Shown piece after piece: positions 26,280 through 34,459 of a stretch of 64,000 nucleotides of DNA (position 1 is its first letter; each line of letters starts with the position of its first letter). The DNA lies in the NCBI GenBank assembly GCA_001725415.1, contig MEGH01000004.1, forward strand, positions 161,964-225,963. Direction: 5' to 3'. The stretch is from Pseudonocardia sp. SCN 73-27. GTDB lineage: Bacteria > Actinomycetota > Actinomycetes > Mycobacteriales > Pseudonocardiaceae. The notes below the pieces were generated by a model. That model saw only the letters and a program-made list of their open reading frames with translations. It was not told the DNA's origin and did not search any database. Position numbers and translations under genes: made by a program.

Positions 26280-27184
26280 CCGTCCCCGACGGTGTCGTCG
26301 CCCAGCTCCAGGAGCTGGGCATGTCGATGTACGAGGCCAAGGCCTACCTCGCCCTCGTCGCCGCGGGCGAGCCGCTCAACGGCTACGAGGTCGCCAAGCG
26401 TTCCGGGGTGCCGCGCAGCACCGTCTACGAGACGCTCGGCAAGCTCACCGCCAGCGGCGCCACCTACGAGGTCCGCACCCACGACGACACCGTCACCTAC
26501 CTGCCGCTGCCACCCGCGTCGCTGATCGACCGGCTCGGCCGCCGCTACGAGTCGACACTCGGCGCCCTGCGGGCGGCGCTGCCGTCGATCGCGCCGCCCT
26601 CGCGGGTACACCTGATCCACAACCTCACCGGCCGCGAACCGCTGCTCGAACGCGCAGGCGACGTCGTGTCCGGGGCCCGCCACGACCTGTTCCTCTCCAC
26701 CTGGCCGCAGGAGGGCGCGCAGCTCGAGTCCCTCGTCCGCGACGCCGACGCCCGCGGCGTCGCCGTCACCACGCTCACCTACGGCGAGAACGAGAACCTG
26801 CCCGGCCACGCCTACGAGCACACGCTCTCCCCGCCCGCCGTGGTGCTGGAGAACCTGGGCTGCCGGCTGTTCGTGGTCGTCGCCGATCGGCGCGAATGCG
26901 TCATCGGCGGGTTCGTCGACTCCGACGCGTGGGGCATCTTCTCCGACAACCCGGCCGTCGTCATGGTCGCCGTGGAGTACGTGCGCCACGACATCGCCAT
27001 GCAGCTCGTGGCCGCCCGGTTCCCCGCCGACGAGGTTGCGAGCTTCTGGAGCACCGACGACGACATCACGCGGCTGCGCTCCGACCACGGCTTCGCCGCC
27101 AGTGCCCTGCGCGCCGGGGGTGCCGACGGGGACCGTCCCGCCGCCGCGCGCCGCGGCGGTCGTCGCCGGGGGCGCAGCGCCTGA
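26276..27184 (+). CDS. TrmB-family transcriptional regulator
   Basis: 302 residues. N-terminal winged helix (LGMSMYEAKAYLALVAAGEPLNGYEVAKRSGVPRSTVYETLGKL, seen as the TrmB pattern) and a C-terminal effector domain (PLLERAGDVVSGARHDLFLSTWP). The last ~20 residues are a basic Arg/Gly/Ala tail. ATG overlaps the preceding stop, so it is co-transcribed with the transport/catabolic operon and is a candidate local regulator sensing a small molecule. Confidence 0.88.
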   Translation: MTVPDGVVAQLQELGMSMYEAKAYLALVAAGEPLNGYEVAKRSGVPRSTVYETLGKLTASGATYEVRTHDDTVTYLPLPPASLIDRLGRRYESTLGALRAALPSIAPPSRVHLIHNLTGREPLLERAGDVVSGARHDLFLSTWPQEGAQLESLVRDADARGVAVTTLTYGENENLPGHAYEHTLSPPAVVLENLGCRLFVVVADRRECVIGGFVDSDAWGIFSDNPAVVMVAVEYVRHDIAMQLVAARFPADEVASFWSTDDDITRLRSDHGFAASALRAGGADGDRPAAARRGGRRRGRSA

Positions 27185-27393
27185 TCCGTCCCACGGGGCC
27201 GGCGGCCCCGACCCCCCACGCCGAGTTCGACGTGAGGCTGGTCCCGATCATGATCGAACCGGTCTCCTCTCGGGCTCGGCGGGGTTCCGGGTCGCGCTGT
27301 CGGCCGCTACTGCGCGCGCGTGAACGCCGTTATCGTTCGACGGATGATGCTGCCGACAGTGCGGTCGCCGGGTCTGCCGCTGCCGGAGCCGTC
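27185..27393. other. Intergenic region, 209 bases
   Basis: Between the TrmB regulator and the membrane hydrolase. An AT-richer spot at 27326-27360 (CGTTATCGTTCGACGGATGATG) may hold the hydrolase promoter. No RNA or repeat recognised. Confidence 0.4.
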
Positions 27394-29085
27394 GTGACCG
27401 CGACCCGCGAGGCCCCGCCGGACGAGGTGCTCGACACCGACGACGAACCCGAGCCGCCGGCCCGGCGCTGGTTCGCGCCGAGCCTGCCGGGTCTCTGGGG
27501 TGCGCTGATCCTCGCGTGCCTGTCGTTCACCCCGTCGCTGCTGCCGCGCAGCGGGCTCCTGCAGGGCGCCGTCGCGGGCATCGGCGCGATCCTCGGCTAC
27601 GGGCTCGGCGTCCTCGCCGCCCTCGTGTGGCGGGCCTTCGCCGGGCGCGACCCGCGCCGCGCACGACGGGCGTCGGTGGTGGGGTTCCTGGTGGTGGCCG
27701 TGCTGCTCGTCGCCGCCGGGGTGCTCGCCGGTCGGTACTGGCAGGGGCAGCTGCGCGAGCTGATGGGCCTTCCGGCGCAGGGCTGGGGCGAGAGCCTGCT
27801 CGCCGTCCCGGTCGCCCTCGCCGCCTTCGTCGTGCTGTTCGCGTTGTGCCGCATGCTGTTCCTGCTCGGGCGCGGTGTCGGCAGGCTGCTGTCGCGGTGG
27901 ATGGGCCGCCGGGGCGCCCGCGCCCTCGGCGGGCTCGTCGTCGGCGCGGTCGTCGTCTACCTGGTCAGCGGGCTCGCGCTCGACAGCTTCTTCACCGCCA
28001 CCGATCGCGCCTTCGCCACCGCCAACGACGCCACCCCCGCAGGCGTCACCCGCCCCACCTCGGACCTGCGCTCCGGTGGCGCCGAGTCGCTGATCAGCTG
28101 GGAGTCCCTCGGTCGCGAGGGCCGCATCTTCGTCGCGGGTGGGCCGACGTCGGCCGACATCGCCGCCTTCACCGGCACCCGCGCCGCCGACCCGATCCGT
28201 GTCTACGCAGGCGTCGACTCCGCCGACACCGCCGAGGCCCGCGCCGCCCTGGCCGTCGCCGACCTGGACCGCGCCGGCGCCTTCGACCGGGCGCGGTTGC
28301 TCGTCGCCACCACCACCGGGCAGGGCTGGCTCGACGCCGGCGCGATGTCGTCGTTCGAGTACGTCGCGGGCGGTGACTCCGCGATCGTCGCCCTCCAGTA
28401 CTCGTTCGTGCCGTCGGGCTTCTCCTACCTCGTCGACGCCACCCGCGCCCAGGCCGCCGGCCGCGCGCTGTTCGACGCCGTCTACGGCAAGTGGGCGTCG
28501 CTACCGGTCGACCGTCGTCCGCAGCTCTACGTCTTCGGGGAGAGCCTCGGCTCGTTCGGGGGAGAGGCCGCGTTCAGCGGCGAGGCCGACCTGCGCAACC
28601 GCACCGCCGGCGCCTTGTTCGTGGGCCCACCGAACTTCAACGCCCTGCACACCGAGTTCAGCGACGACCGCGACCCCGGCAGTCGCGAGGTCGAGCCCGT
28701 CTACCGCGACGGGCGCACGGTCCGGTTCAGCACCGATGTCGCGGCCGGCGCGCCGCCCGTGGGCGCGCCCTGGGCGGGCTCGCGGACGCTGATCCTGCAG
28801 CACCCGTCCGACCCGATCACGTGGTGGAGCCCGAAGCTGCTGTTCAGCCGGCCCGACTGGCTCGCCGAGCCCCGCGGCCGCGACGTGCTGCCGTCGATGA
28901 CGTGGCTGCCGATCGTCACGTTCTGGCAGGTAACGCTCGACATGCCCGCCTCCGCCGAGGTCCCCGAGGGGCACGGCCACCGCTACACGGCCGAGTCCGT
29001 CGACGCCTGGGCCCTGCTGCTGCGCCCACCCGACTGGACCCCGCAGAAGGCCGACCAGCTCCGCGCGATCGTCACGGCCGGCTGA
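27394..29085 (+). CDS. Membrane-anchored alpha/beta-hydrolase (Abhydrolase_9 type)
   Basis: 563 residues. Four or so transmembrane helices in the first ~230 residues, then an extracytoplasmic hydrolase domain with nucleophile elbow GESLGSFG near residue 385 and a C-terminal His in EGHGHRYT. Matches the actinobacterial family of N-terminal-membrane / C-terminal-esterase proteins (PF15420+PF10081). Likely a cell-envelope lipid esterase; real substrate unknown. GTG at 27394 with GGAG upstream is the only start before the first helix in frame. Confidence 0.82.
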   Translation: MTATREAPPDEVLDTDDEPEPPARRWFAPSLPGLWGALILACLSFTPSLLPRSGLLQGAVAGIGAILGYGLGVLAALVWRAFAGRDPRRARRASVVGFLVVAVLLVAAGVLAGRYWQGQLRELMGLPAQGWGESLLAVPVALAAFVVLFALCRMLFLLGRGVGRLLSRWMGRRGARALGGLVVGAVVVYLVSGLALDSFFTATDRAFATANDATPAGVTRPTSDLRSGGAESLISWESLGREGRIFVAGGPTSADIAAFTGTRAADPIRVYAGVDSADTAEARAALAVADLDRAGAFDRARLLVATTTGQGWLDAGAMSSFEYVAGGDSAIVALQYSFVPSGFSYLVDATRAQAAGRALFDAVYGKWASLPVDRRPQLYVFGESLGSFGGEAAFSGEADLRNRTAGALFVGPPNFNALHTEFSDDRDPGSREVEPVYRDGRTVRFSTDVAAGAPPVGAPWAGSRTLILQHPSDPITWWSPKLLFSRPDWLAEPRGRDVLPSMTWLPIVTFWQVTLDMPASAEVPEGHGHRYTAESVDAWALLLRPPDWTPQKADQLRAIVTAG

Positions 29086-29099
29086 CCCTGCTCAGGAGG

Positions 29100-29921
29100 T
29101 CATTTTCCCGCCAGCAGCTCGACGACCGGGGCGAACTGCTCGAGGAACTGCGCGTTCACGCTGATGTAGGACGTGCCGATCCGGTCGCGGCGGCGCTGCA
29201 GTTCGTCGGCCATCTGCTGGGGGTTACCGCGCAACATCGTGAGGGCGTCGGCGGCGATCAGCTCGTCGGCGTCGACGCCCATGAACTGCTTCGTCCACGG
29301 CGGCACCTCCTCGCCGACGACGAAGATGTTCATCGCCAGCTCGATGGTCGCGGCGCGGTCGCCGGCCTTGGCGCGCAGGTCGTCGGCCATCGTGGCCATC
29401 TCGTCGATGTTCGCGAGCGCGCCCGCGGCGAGGGTGACGATGTCGGCCTTCTCGGCGGCCAGCGCCCGGGACTTCGGGCCGCCCGCGGCGACGAGCACAG
29501 GGGTGCGCACCCCGTCACCGCCGAGCTCGCGGACGCGGTCGATCGTCTCCCCGACCTGCGCGAGCCGCTCGGCCGCGCTCCCGTAGGGCATGCCGAGCCG
29601 CTCGGCCGACTGCTTCGCCGCCGGGATGCCGGTGCCGATGCCGAGCTCGAAGCGGCCGTCGGTCAGCACGGTCAAGGAGTGTGCGTCCCACGCCGCGGCC
29701 ATTGGCGTGCGCAGCGGTGATGCGAGCACGAACGTCGCGACGCGCACGTCCGCCGCCGACGCCGCGACGGCCAGCGACGGGAACGGCGAGAGGAGCTGGA
29801 GACCGTCGGGCATCAGCAGCGTCGAGTAGCCGAGTCCGGCGATCCGACGCGCGGTGGCACGCCAGGAGTCGCCGTCGCCCTGCGGTGTGGCGACGACGCC
29901 GAAGCGGAAGGTGCCGGTCAT
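29100..29921 (-). CDS. LLM-class (luciferase-like) oxidoreductase, probably F420-dependent
   Basis: 273 residues. RFGVVATPQGD, GYSTLLMPDGL, RTPMAAAWDAHSLTVLTDGRFELGIGTG are the standard LLM/F420 pattern, and C-terminal VVELLAGK is typical. Uses reduced F420 or FMN. Divergent from the MarR gene, with which it shares an AT-rich control region of under 80 bases. Confidence 0.88.
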   Translation of the reverse strand: MTGTFRFGVVATPQGDGDSWRATARRIAGLGYSTLLMPDGLQLLSPFPSLAVAASAADVRVATFVLASPLRTPMAAAWDAHSLTVLTDGRFELGIGTGIPAAKQSAERLGMPYGSAAERLAQVGETIDRVRELGGDGVRTPVLVAAGGPKSRALAAEKADIVTLAAGALANIDEMATMADDLRAKAGDRAATIELAMNIFVVGEEVPPWTKQFMGVDADELIAADALTMLRGNPQQMADELQRRRDRIGTSYISVNAQFLEQFAPVVELLAGK

Positions 29922-29939
29922 GGTGCCTCCTCGTCAGAT

Positions 29940-29999
29940 CGTTACACCTGTGAACGATTCTATGGTGTTTATCATTTGTCAACTGCTACGGTTCCGCTC
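29940..29999. promoter_or_regulatory. AT-rich divergent control region (LLM / MarR)
   Basis: Imperfect inverted repeat CGTTaCACctGTGAACG at 29940-29956, followed by an unusually AT-rich stretch to 29985. On the - strand TTGACA (revcomp of 29974-29979 area) points toward the LLM gene. Likely holds both promoters and the MarR site. The MarR gene has no ribosome site and may be leaderless. Confidence 0.45.
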
Positions 30000-30476
30000 A
30001 TGGACGACGCTCCGCAGCCGCCGGGACCCGGGCCCGGTTCGGCGTTCCTGCTCGCGCAGATCGGTGCCCACGCCGCGATGTGCTTCGCCGGGCGGATCGG
30101 CGAGCTCGACCTGACGCCGCCGCAGACGGGCCTGCTGCGGGCGGTCGCGGCCGCGCCGGGGCAGTCGCAGCAGGCGCTCGCCAAGGTTCTCGGGACGCCG
30201 CCGAGCCGGCTCGTCGCGCTCGTCGACCAGCTCGACGAGCGGGGCCTGGTGGAGCGCCGGCGCAACCCGGCGGACCGTCGGCTGCACGCCCTGCACGTGA
30301 CGTCGGCGGGGGAGAAGCTGTTGCGGCGCATCGCCGAGGTCGGCCGGGCGCACGACGACGCGGTGTGCGCGGCGCTCGACGACGACGAGCGCGCCACGCT
30401 GCGGGCGCTGCTCGGGCGGATCGCCGACGAGCAGGGACTGACGCCGGGGGTGCACCCCGGCTACCGGCACGTGTGA
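30000..30476 (+). CDS. MarR-family transcriptional regulator
   Basis: 158 residues. Winged helix QSQQALAKVLGTPPSRLVALVDQLDERGLVERRRNPADRRLHALHVT with the wing motif NPADRR. ATG at 30000; a TTG at 29976 is in frame. Probably controls the divergent LLM gene and itself. Confidence 0.88.
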   Translation: MDDAPQPPGPGPGSAFLLAQIGAHAAMCFAGRIGELDLTPPQTGLLRAVAAAPGQSQQALAKVLGTPPSRLVALVDQLDERGLVERRRNPADRRLHALHVTSAGEKLLRRIAEVGRAHDDAVCAALDDDERATLRALLGRIADEQGLTPGVHPGYRHV

Positions 30477-30477
30477 G

Positions 30478-31038
30478 TCAGCCGCCCGCGAGCTCCAGCG
30501 CCACCTCGAGCGCCGCGGTCTGGCGTTCCTCGGCCGACACCGGCAGGCTCTCCTGGTCCATGAACGCGCCGAGGTGCAGGGCGATCACGGCCAGCCGCAT
30601 GCGCATCTGGTCGGCGGCCGAGGCGTCGGGGTCGGTGACGGCGCGGCTCATCGCGAAGAAGCGCGCCTTCATGTCCTTGGCGGCGGCGACGTCGCGCAGC
30701 GACGACTGGCCCTCCTGCATCAGCCGCGCGACCTGCGCAGCCGAGGGGCCGGTCAGCAGGCCCTGGTAGCGGCGCAGCACCTCGGCGCGGGTCTCGGGCC
30801 CGGGGCCCTTGTTCAGCGCCCACTCCACGATCTCGTCGACGCCGGAGAGGAAGTCGTCGAACAGGGCGCCGACGATCTCCTCCTTGGTCTTGTAGTGGTA
30901 GTAGACCGCGGCCTTCGTGATGCCGAGCCTCTCCGCGATCTCGCGCAACGACGTGCCGTCGTAGCCGCGCTCGGCGAACAGCTCGAGAGCCACCTCGCGG
31001 ATCTGCGCACGGGTGTCCGTGCGTCGTGCGTCCGTCAC
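30478..31038 (-). CDS. TetR-family repressor
   Basis: 186 residues. N-terminal HTH FAERGYDGTSLREIAERLGITKAAVYYHYKTKEEI. GTG at 31038 has GGAGG 6 bases upstream; another GTG at 31041 is too close to it. Faces the MFS exporter, with two operators in between, so a drug-responsive repressor of that exporter is likely. Confidence 0.92.
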   Translation of the reverse strand: MTDARRTDTRAQIREVALELFAERGYDGTSLREIAERLGITKAAVYYHYKTKEEIVGALFDDFLSGVDEIVEWALNKGPGPETRAEVLRRYQGLLTGPSAAQVARLMQEGQSSLRDVAAAKDMKARFFAMSRAVTDPDASAADQMRMRLAVIALHLGAFMDQESLPVSAEERQTAALEVALELAGG

Positions 31039-31070
31039 CACTCACCTCCGGGTCGTGATACCCGTCATCT

Positions 31071-31090
31071 TACTTGCCGACCGGCTAGTG
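31071..31090. promoter_or_regulatory. TetR operator 1
   Basis: TACTTGCCGACCGGCTAGTG, a near-palindrome whose reverse complement matches operator 2. Arms TACTTGCC/GGCTAGTg. Between the TetR start and the exporter start. Confidence 0.8.
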
Positions 31091-31115
31091 CGGGCGTACC
31101 TTACCTCCCAGAGCT

Positions 31116-31135
31116 TACTAGCCGGTCGGCAAGTA
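31116..31135. promoter_or_regulatory. TetR operator 2
   Basis: TACTAGCCGGTCGGCAAGTA, a 20-base near-perfect palindrome (TACTwGCCGr arms). Inverted copy of operator 1, 45 bases centre to centre, 30 bases before the exporter start. Confidence 0.85.
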
Positions 31136-31164
31136 AGAGCACCGACGTCCGGGGGAGGACCGAG

Positions 31165-32838
31165 ATGAGCGAAGGGACCGGGACGGCGACGGCCGCGCCG
31201 GGCGACGAGCAGCGGGCCGGGAGGCACCGCGCCACGCCCGACAGCGCCGCGTCGACCGTCGTACTCCGGACGGAGCCGCAGACGCCCCGCCACGCCGTGG
31301 CGGAGACCGTCGCGCAGACCGTCGACGAGGACCGCCCGCGCAGCAAGCGCGAGATCTACACGGTCCTGTCCGGCCTGATGATCGCCATGCTGCTGGCGAT
31401 GCTGGACAACATGATCGTCGGCACCGCGATGCCGACGATCGTCGGCGAGCTCGGCGGGCTCGCCCACCTGTCGTGGGTCGTCACCGCGTACGCGCTGGCC
31501 ACCGCCGTCGCGACGCCCGTGTGGGCCAAGCTCGGCGACCTGTTCGGCCGCAAGGGCGTCTTCATGATGTCGATCGTCGTGTTCCTCGCCGGGTCCGCAC
31601 TCTCGGGGCTGGCGCAGAACATGGGCGAGCTGATCGCGTTCCGCGGCATCCAGGGCCTCGGTGCCGGTGGCCTCATGGTCGGCGCCATGGCGATCATCGG
31701 TGACCTCGTCCCGCCCCGTGAGCGGGGCCGCTACCAGGGCATGATGGCCGCGGTCATGCCGATCGCATTCGTCGGTGGCCCGCTGCTGGGCGGGTTCCTC
31801 ACCGACAACCTGAGCTGGCGCTGGGCGTTCTACATCAACATCCCGCTGGGCGTCCTGGCCCTGGTCGTCATCTGGTTCACGATGACGCTGCCGGGCCGCC
31901 GCGCGCAGGTCTCGATCGACTGGGCCGGAGCCGGCCTCCTCGCCGTCGCCGTGTCGGCGCTGACCCTGCTCACCAGCTGGGGCGGCACCGAGTACGCGTG
32001 GGCCTCGTGGCAGATCATCGGCCTGGGCGTGCTCGCCGTCGCCGCCGCGATCTGGTTCGTCCGGGTCGAGCGCCGGGTCGCCGAGCCGATCCTGCCGCTC
32101 GCGCTGTTCAAGGCCCCGAACTTCACGCCCGCGATCGCGCTGACGTTCCTGACCGGATTCGCGATGTTCGGCGCCGTGACGTTCCTGCCGCAGTACCAGC
32201 AGATCGTCCAGGGCGCGTCGGCGACGAGCAGCGGGCTGCTCCTGCTGCCGCTGATGGCGGGCATGCTCGTCACGTCGCTCGCGGGTGGGCAGTTCGTCAC
32301 CCGCACGGGCCGCTACCGGATCCTGCTGATCCTCGGCTCGTTCGCGATGGCCGCGGGCCTGGGCCTCCTGTCGCTGATGACCGTCGACACGACGATGCTC
32401 ACCAGCTCGCTGTTCATGGTCGTGCTCGGCGTCGGCATGGGCTTCCTGATGCAGACGACGATGCTCGTGGTGCAGAACAGCGTCGGCCGCAAGGACATGG
32501 GCGCGGCCAGCGGTGCCGCCACCCTGTTCCGGACGATCGGCGGGTCGCTCGGGGTGTCGCTGCTGGGCACGCTCTACGCCCAGCACCTGCAGTCCTCGCT
32601 CACCGGCAGCCTCGGTGCTGCCGCGGGTGCGCAGGTCAGCGGGGGGCAGCTCACCCCGGCGATGCTGAGCGGGTTGCCCGTGCAGGTGCAGGAGGCGTTC
32701 CGCGCCGCCGTCACCTCGGGCGTCTCGACGGCCTTCCTCTGGGCGGCAGGCGTCGCGCTGATCGCGATCGTCGCGGCCTTCGTCATCCGTGAGGTGACGC
32801 TGCGGGGGAGCGCCCCGGCGCCGGCCCCCACGCACTGA
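31165..32838 (+). CDS. MFS drug exporter, DHA2 (14-TM) family
   Basis: 557 residues. About 70 polar N-terminal residues, then 14 hydrophobic segments with LDNMIVGTAMPTIVGELGG, WVVTAYALATA, GRKGVFMM and GLGAGGLMVGAMAIIGD (motif C-like), all typical of EmrB/QacA exporters. ATG with GGGGGAGGA upstream. Under TetR control by position. Confidence 0.92.
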   Translation: MSEGTGTATAAPGDEQRAGRHRATPDSAASTVVLRTEPQTPRHAVAETVAQTVDEDRPRSKREIYTVLSGLMIAMLLAMLDNMIVGTAMPTIVGELGGLAHLSWVVTAYALATAVATPVWAKLGDLFGRKGVFMMSIVVFLAGSALSGLAQNMGELIAFRGIQGLGAGGLMVGAMAIIGDLVPPRERGRYQGMMAAVMPIAFVGGPLLGGFLTDNLSWRWAFYINIPLGVLALVVIWFTMTLPGRRAQVSIDWAGAGLLAVAVSALTLLTSWGGTEYAWASWQIIGLGVLAVAAAIWFVRVERRVAEPILPLALFKAPNFTPAIALTFLTGFAMFGAVTFLPQYQQIVQGASATSSGLLLLPLMAGMLVTSLAGGQFVTRTGRYRILLILGSFAMAAGLGLLSLMTVDTTMLTSSLFMVVLGVGMGFLMQTTMLVVQNSVGRKDMGAASGAATLFRTIGGSLGVSLLGTLYAQHLQSSLTGSLGAAAGAQVSGGQLTPAMLSGLPVQVQEAFRAAVTSGVSTAFLWAAGVALIAIVAAFVIREVTLRGSAPAPAPTH

Positions 32839-32851
32839 CGGGTCGTCACGA

Positions 32852-32890
32852 ACGGCCCGGTCGCGCGATTCAGTTGCGCGCCCGGGCCGT
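32852..32890. terminator. Bidirectional terminator-like hairpin
   Basis: Arms ACGGCCCGG / CCGGGCCGT with an inner CGCGC/GCGCG extension and loop GATTCAGTT, between convergent MFS (stop 32838) and ferredoxin (stop 32870-32872, inside the loop). No long T-run, as common in actinobacteria. Confidence 0.65.
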
Positions 32891-33130
32891 CCGTTCCGTC
32901 TGTTCGGCGGCGATGCGCAGGGCGCCCGACGGGCAGCCCTCCACGGCGCGGCGGACCGCGGTCCCGTCGGCGGGGTCCTCGACCAGGAGCCTGACCAGGC
33001 CGTCGTCGTCCTGGTCGAACACGTCCTCGGCCGACATCACGCACATCCCGGCTCCGATGCACACGTCGCGGTCGGCGACGACGTGCACGTGCCCCTGCTC
33101 GGTGTGCCCCTGATCGGTACTGCCGCTCAC
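32870..33130 (-). CDS. Ferredoxin, P450 partner
   Basis: 86 residues. Cluster motif CIGAGMC ... GCPSGAL (C-x5-C, later C-P), again the single-cluster actinobacterial type. GTG overlaps the TGA of the P450, so the pair is translationally coupled and the P450 is its evident partner. Longer open frame upstream is a shadow of the P450. N- and C-terminal tails are polar. Confidence 0.92.
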   Translation of the reverse strand: MSGSTDQGHTEQGHVHVVADRDVCIGAGMCVMSAEDVFDQDDDGLVRLLVEDPADGTAVRRAVEGCPSGALRIAAEQTERTARARN

Positions 33131-34341
33131 CAGGTCACCTCCATCTTCGCCATGCCGTAGATGACGTGGAACGACCGGAAGTCGGCCGTCCCCGGCACCT
33201 CGGCCAGTGTCGGGAAGCGGCGCAGCAGCGCCGCAAACCCGATCCGCATCTCCATGCGCGCCAACGGCGCCCCCAGGCAGTGGTGGATGCCGTGCCCGAA
33301 CGCGACGTGCCCGATCGCGCCGCGCGTGACGTCGAGCCGGTCGGGGTCGTCGATCGAGCGCGGGTCCCGGTTCGCGGCGGGCAGGGCACACAGCACCGTG
33401 TCGCCCTTCGGGATCGCGACGCCGCCGATCTCGGTGTCGGCCGTCGTCGTCTTCATCGTGCCGCTGTGCACGATGCTCAGCCAGCGCAGCAGCTCCTCGA
33501 CGGCCGGCTCGATCGCGTCGGGGTCGTCGCGCACGATCGCGAGCTGGTCGGGATGGCGCAGCAGCGCGAGCGTGCCCAGGCCCAGCATGTTCGACGTCGT
33601 CTCGTGCCCGGCGATGAGCAGCAGGCTCGCGATGCCGGCGAGCTCGTCGAACGACAGGTCGTCGCCGTGTTCGCGGACCAGCATGCCGAGCAGGTCCTCG
33701 CCCGGGTCGGCCTGCGTGCGGGTCACGAGCGTCGCCATGTACTCGCGCGACTCCAGTCCGACGCGGCGGCGTTCGGCCATCGGCAGCGACATGTCGAGCA
33801 GCTGCCCGGTGCGCCGCTGGAAGTCGTCACGATCGGCGTAGGGCACGCCGAGCAGCTCGCAGATCACCAGCGACGGCACGGGCAGCGCGAAGTCGGCGAC
33901 CAGGTCCGACGGCGGCCCCTTGGCCTCCATGGCGTCGAGATGCTCGTCGACGATCTCGTGGATGCGCGGTTCGAGGCGGCGCATCCGGCGGATCGTGAAC
34001 TCCGCGGTGAGCATGCGGCGCAGGCGGGTGTGGTCGGGTGGGTCGAACGCCAGCAGGTTGCCCGCGCGCATCCGGGCCCGTTCGGCGTCGGACAGGTCGT
34101 CCATCATCGCCATGCGCGCCATGCCGAGGGTGTTGCTGAACGTGCCGGCGTCGGACAGCACCTCGCGGACGTCCTCGTGGCGGGTGACCGCCCAGACGTC
34201 CATCCCGAACGCGGTGCGCACCTTGGCGACGCGTGGGCCGTCACGCAGCGCGGTCAGCTCCGGGACGGGGTCGAACTCGTTGCGGCGCATGTAGACGGGC
34301 ATCTCGGTGGCCCCGCGCGCCCTGGTGGTGGTCTCGGTCAT
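33127..34341 (-). CDS. Cytochrome P450 (third), CYP105/107-like
   Basis: 404 residues. I-helix LIAGHETTSN, ExxR (ELLR), heme loop FGHGIHHCLGAPLARME with thiolate Cys at residue 355. PPDHTRLRRMLTAEFT is the usual C-helix. Fully canonical class I P450. The 118-base gap to the acyl-CoA synthetase contains an AT-rich stretch (34380-34420), probably its promoter region. Confidence 0.94.
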   Translation of the reverse strand: MTETTTRARGATEMPVYMRRNEFDPVPELTALRDGPRVAKVRTAFGMDVWAVTRHEDVREVLSDAGTFSNTLGMARMAMMDDLSDAERARMRAGNLLAFDPPDHTRLRRMLTAEFTIRRMRRLEPRIHEIVDEHLDAMEAKGPPSDLVADFALPVPSLVICELLGVPYADRDDFQRRTGQLLDMSLPMAERRRVGLESREYMATLVTRTQADPGEDLLGMLVREHGDDLSFDELAGIASLLLIAGHETTSNMLGLGTLALLRHPDQLAIVRDDPDAIEPAVEELLRWLSIVHSGTMKTTTADTEIGGVAIPKGDTVLCALPAANRDPRSIDDPDRLDVTRGAIGHVAFGHGIHHCLGAPLARMEMRIGFAALLRRFPTLAEVPGTADFRSFHVIYGMAKMEVTW

Positions 34342-34459
34342 CGGTCGTCCCCCGACGTCGACGTCAGTTCTGTGTGTCAGCCACCCTTATTGACAGTCGC
34401 TGCCACATATTCAGGATGGCACGGCTCGGCCGGCCGCGCAGCCGACACGGGAGACGACG

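Noticed and set aside
32870-33391. 173-codon version of the ferredoxin
   Set aside because: N-terminal half is out-of-frame P450 sequence; GTG at 33130 overlapping the P450 stop is the natural start.
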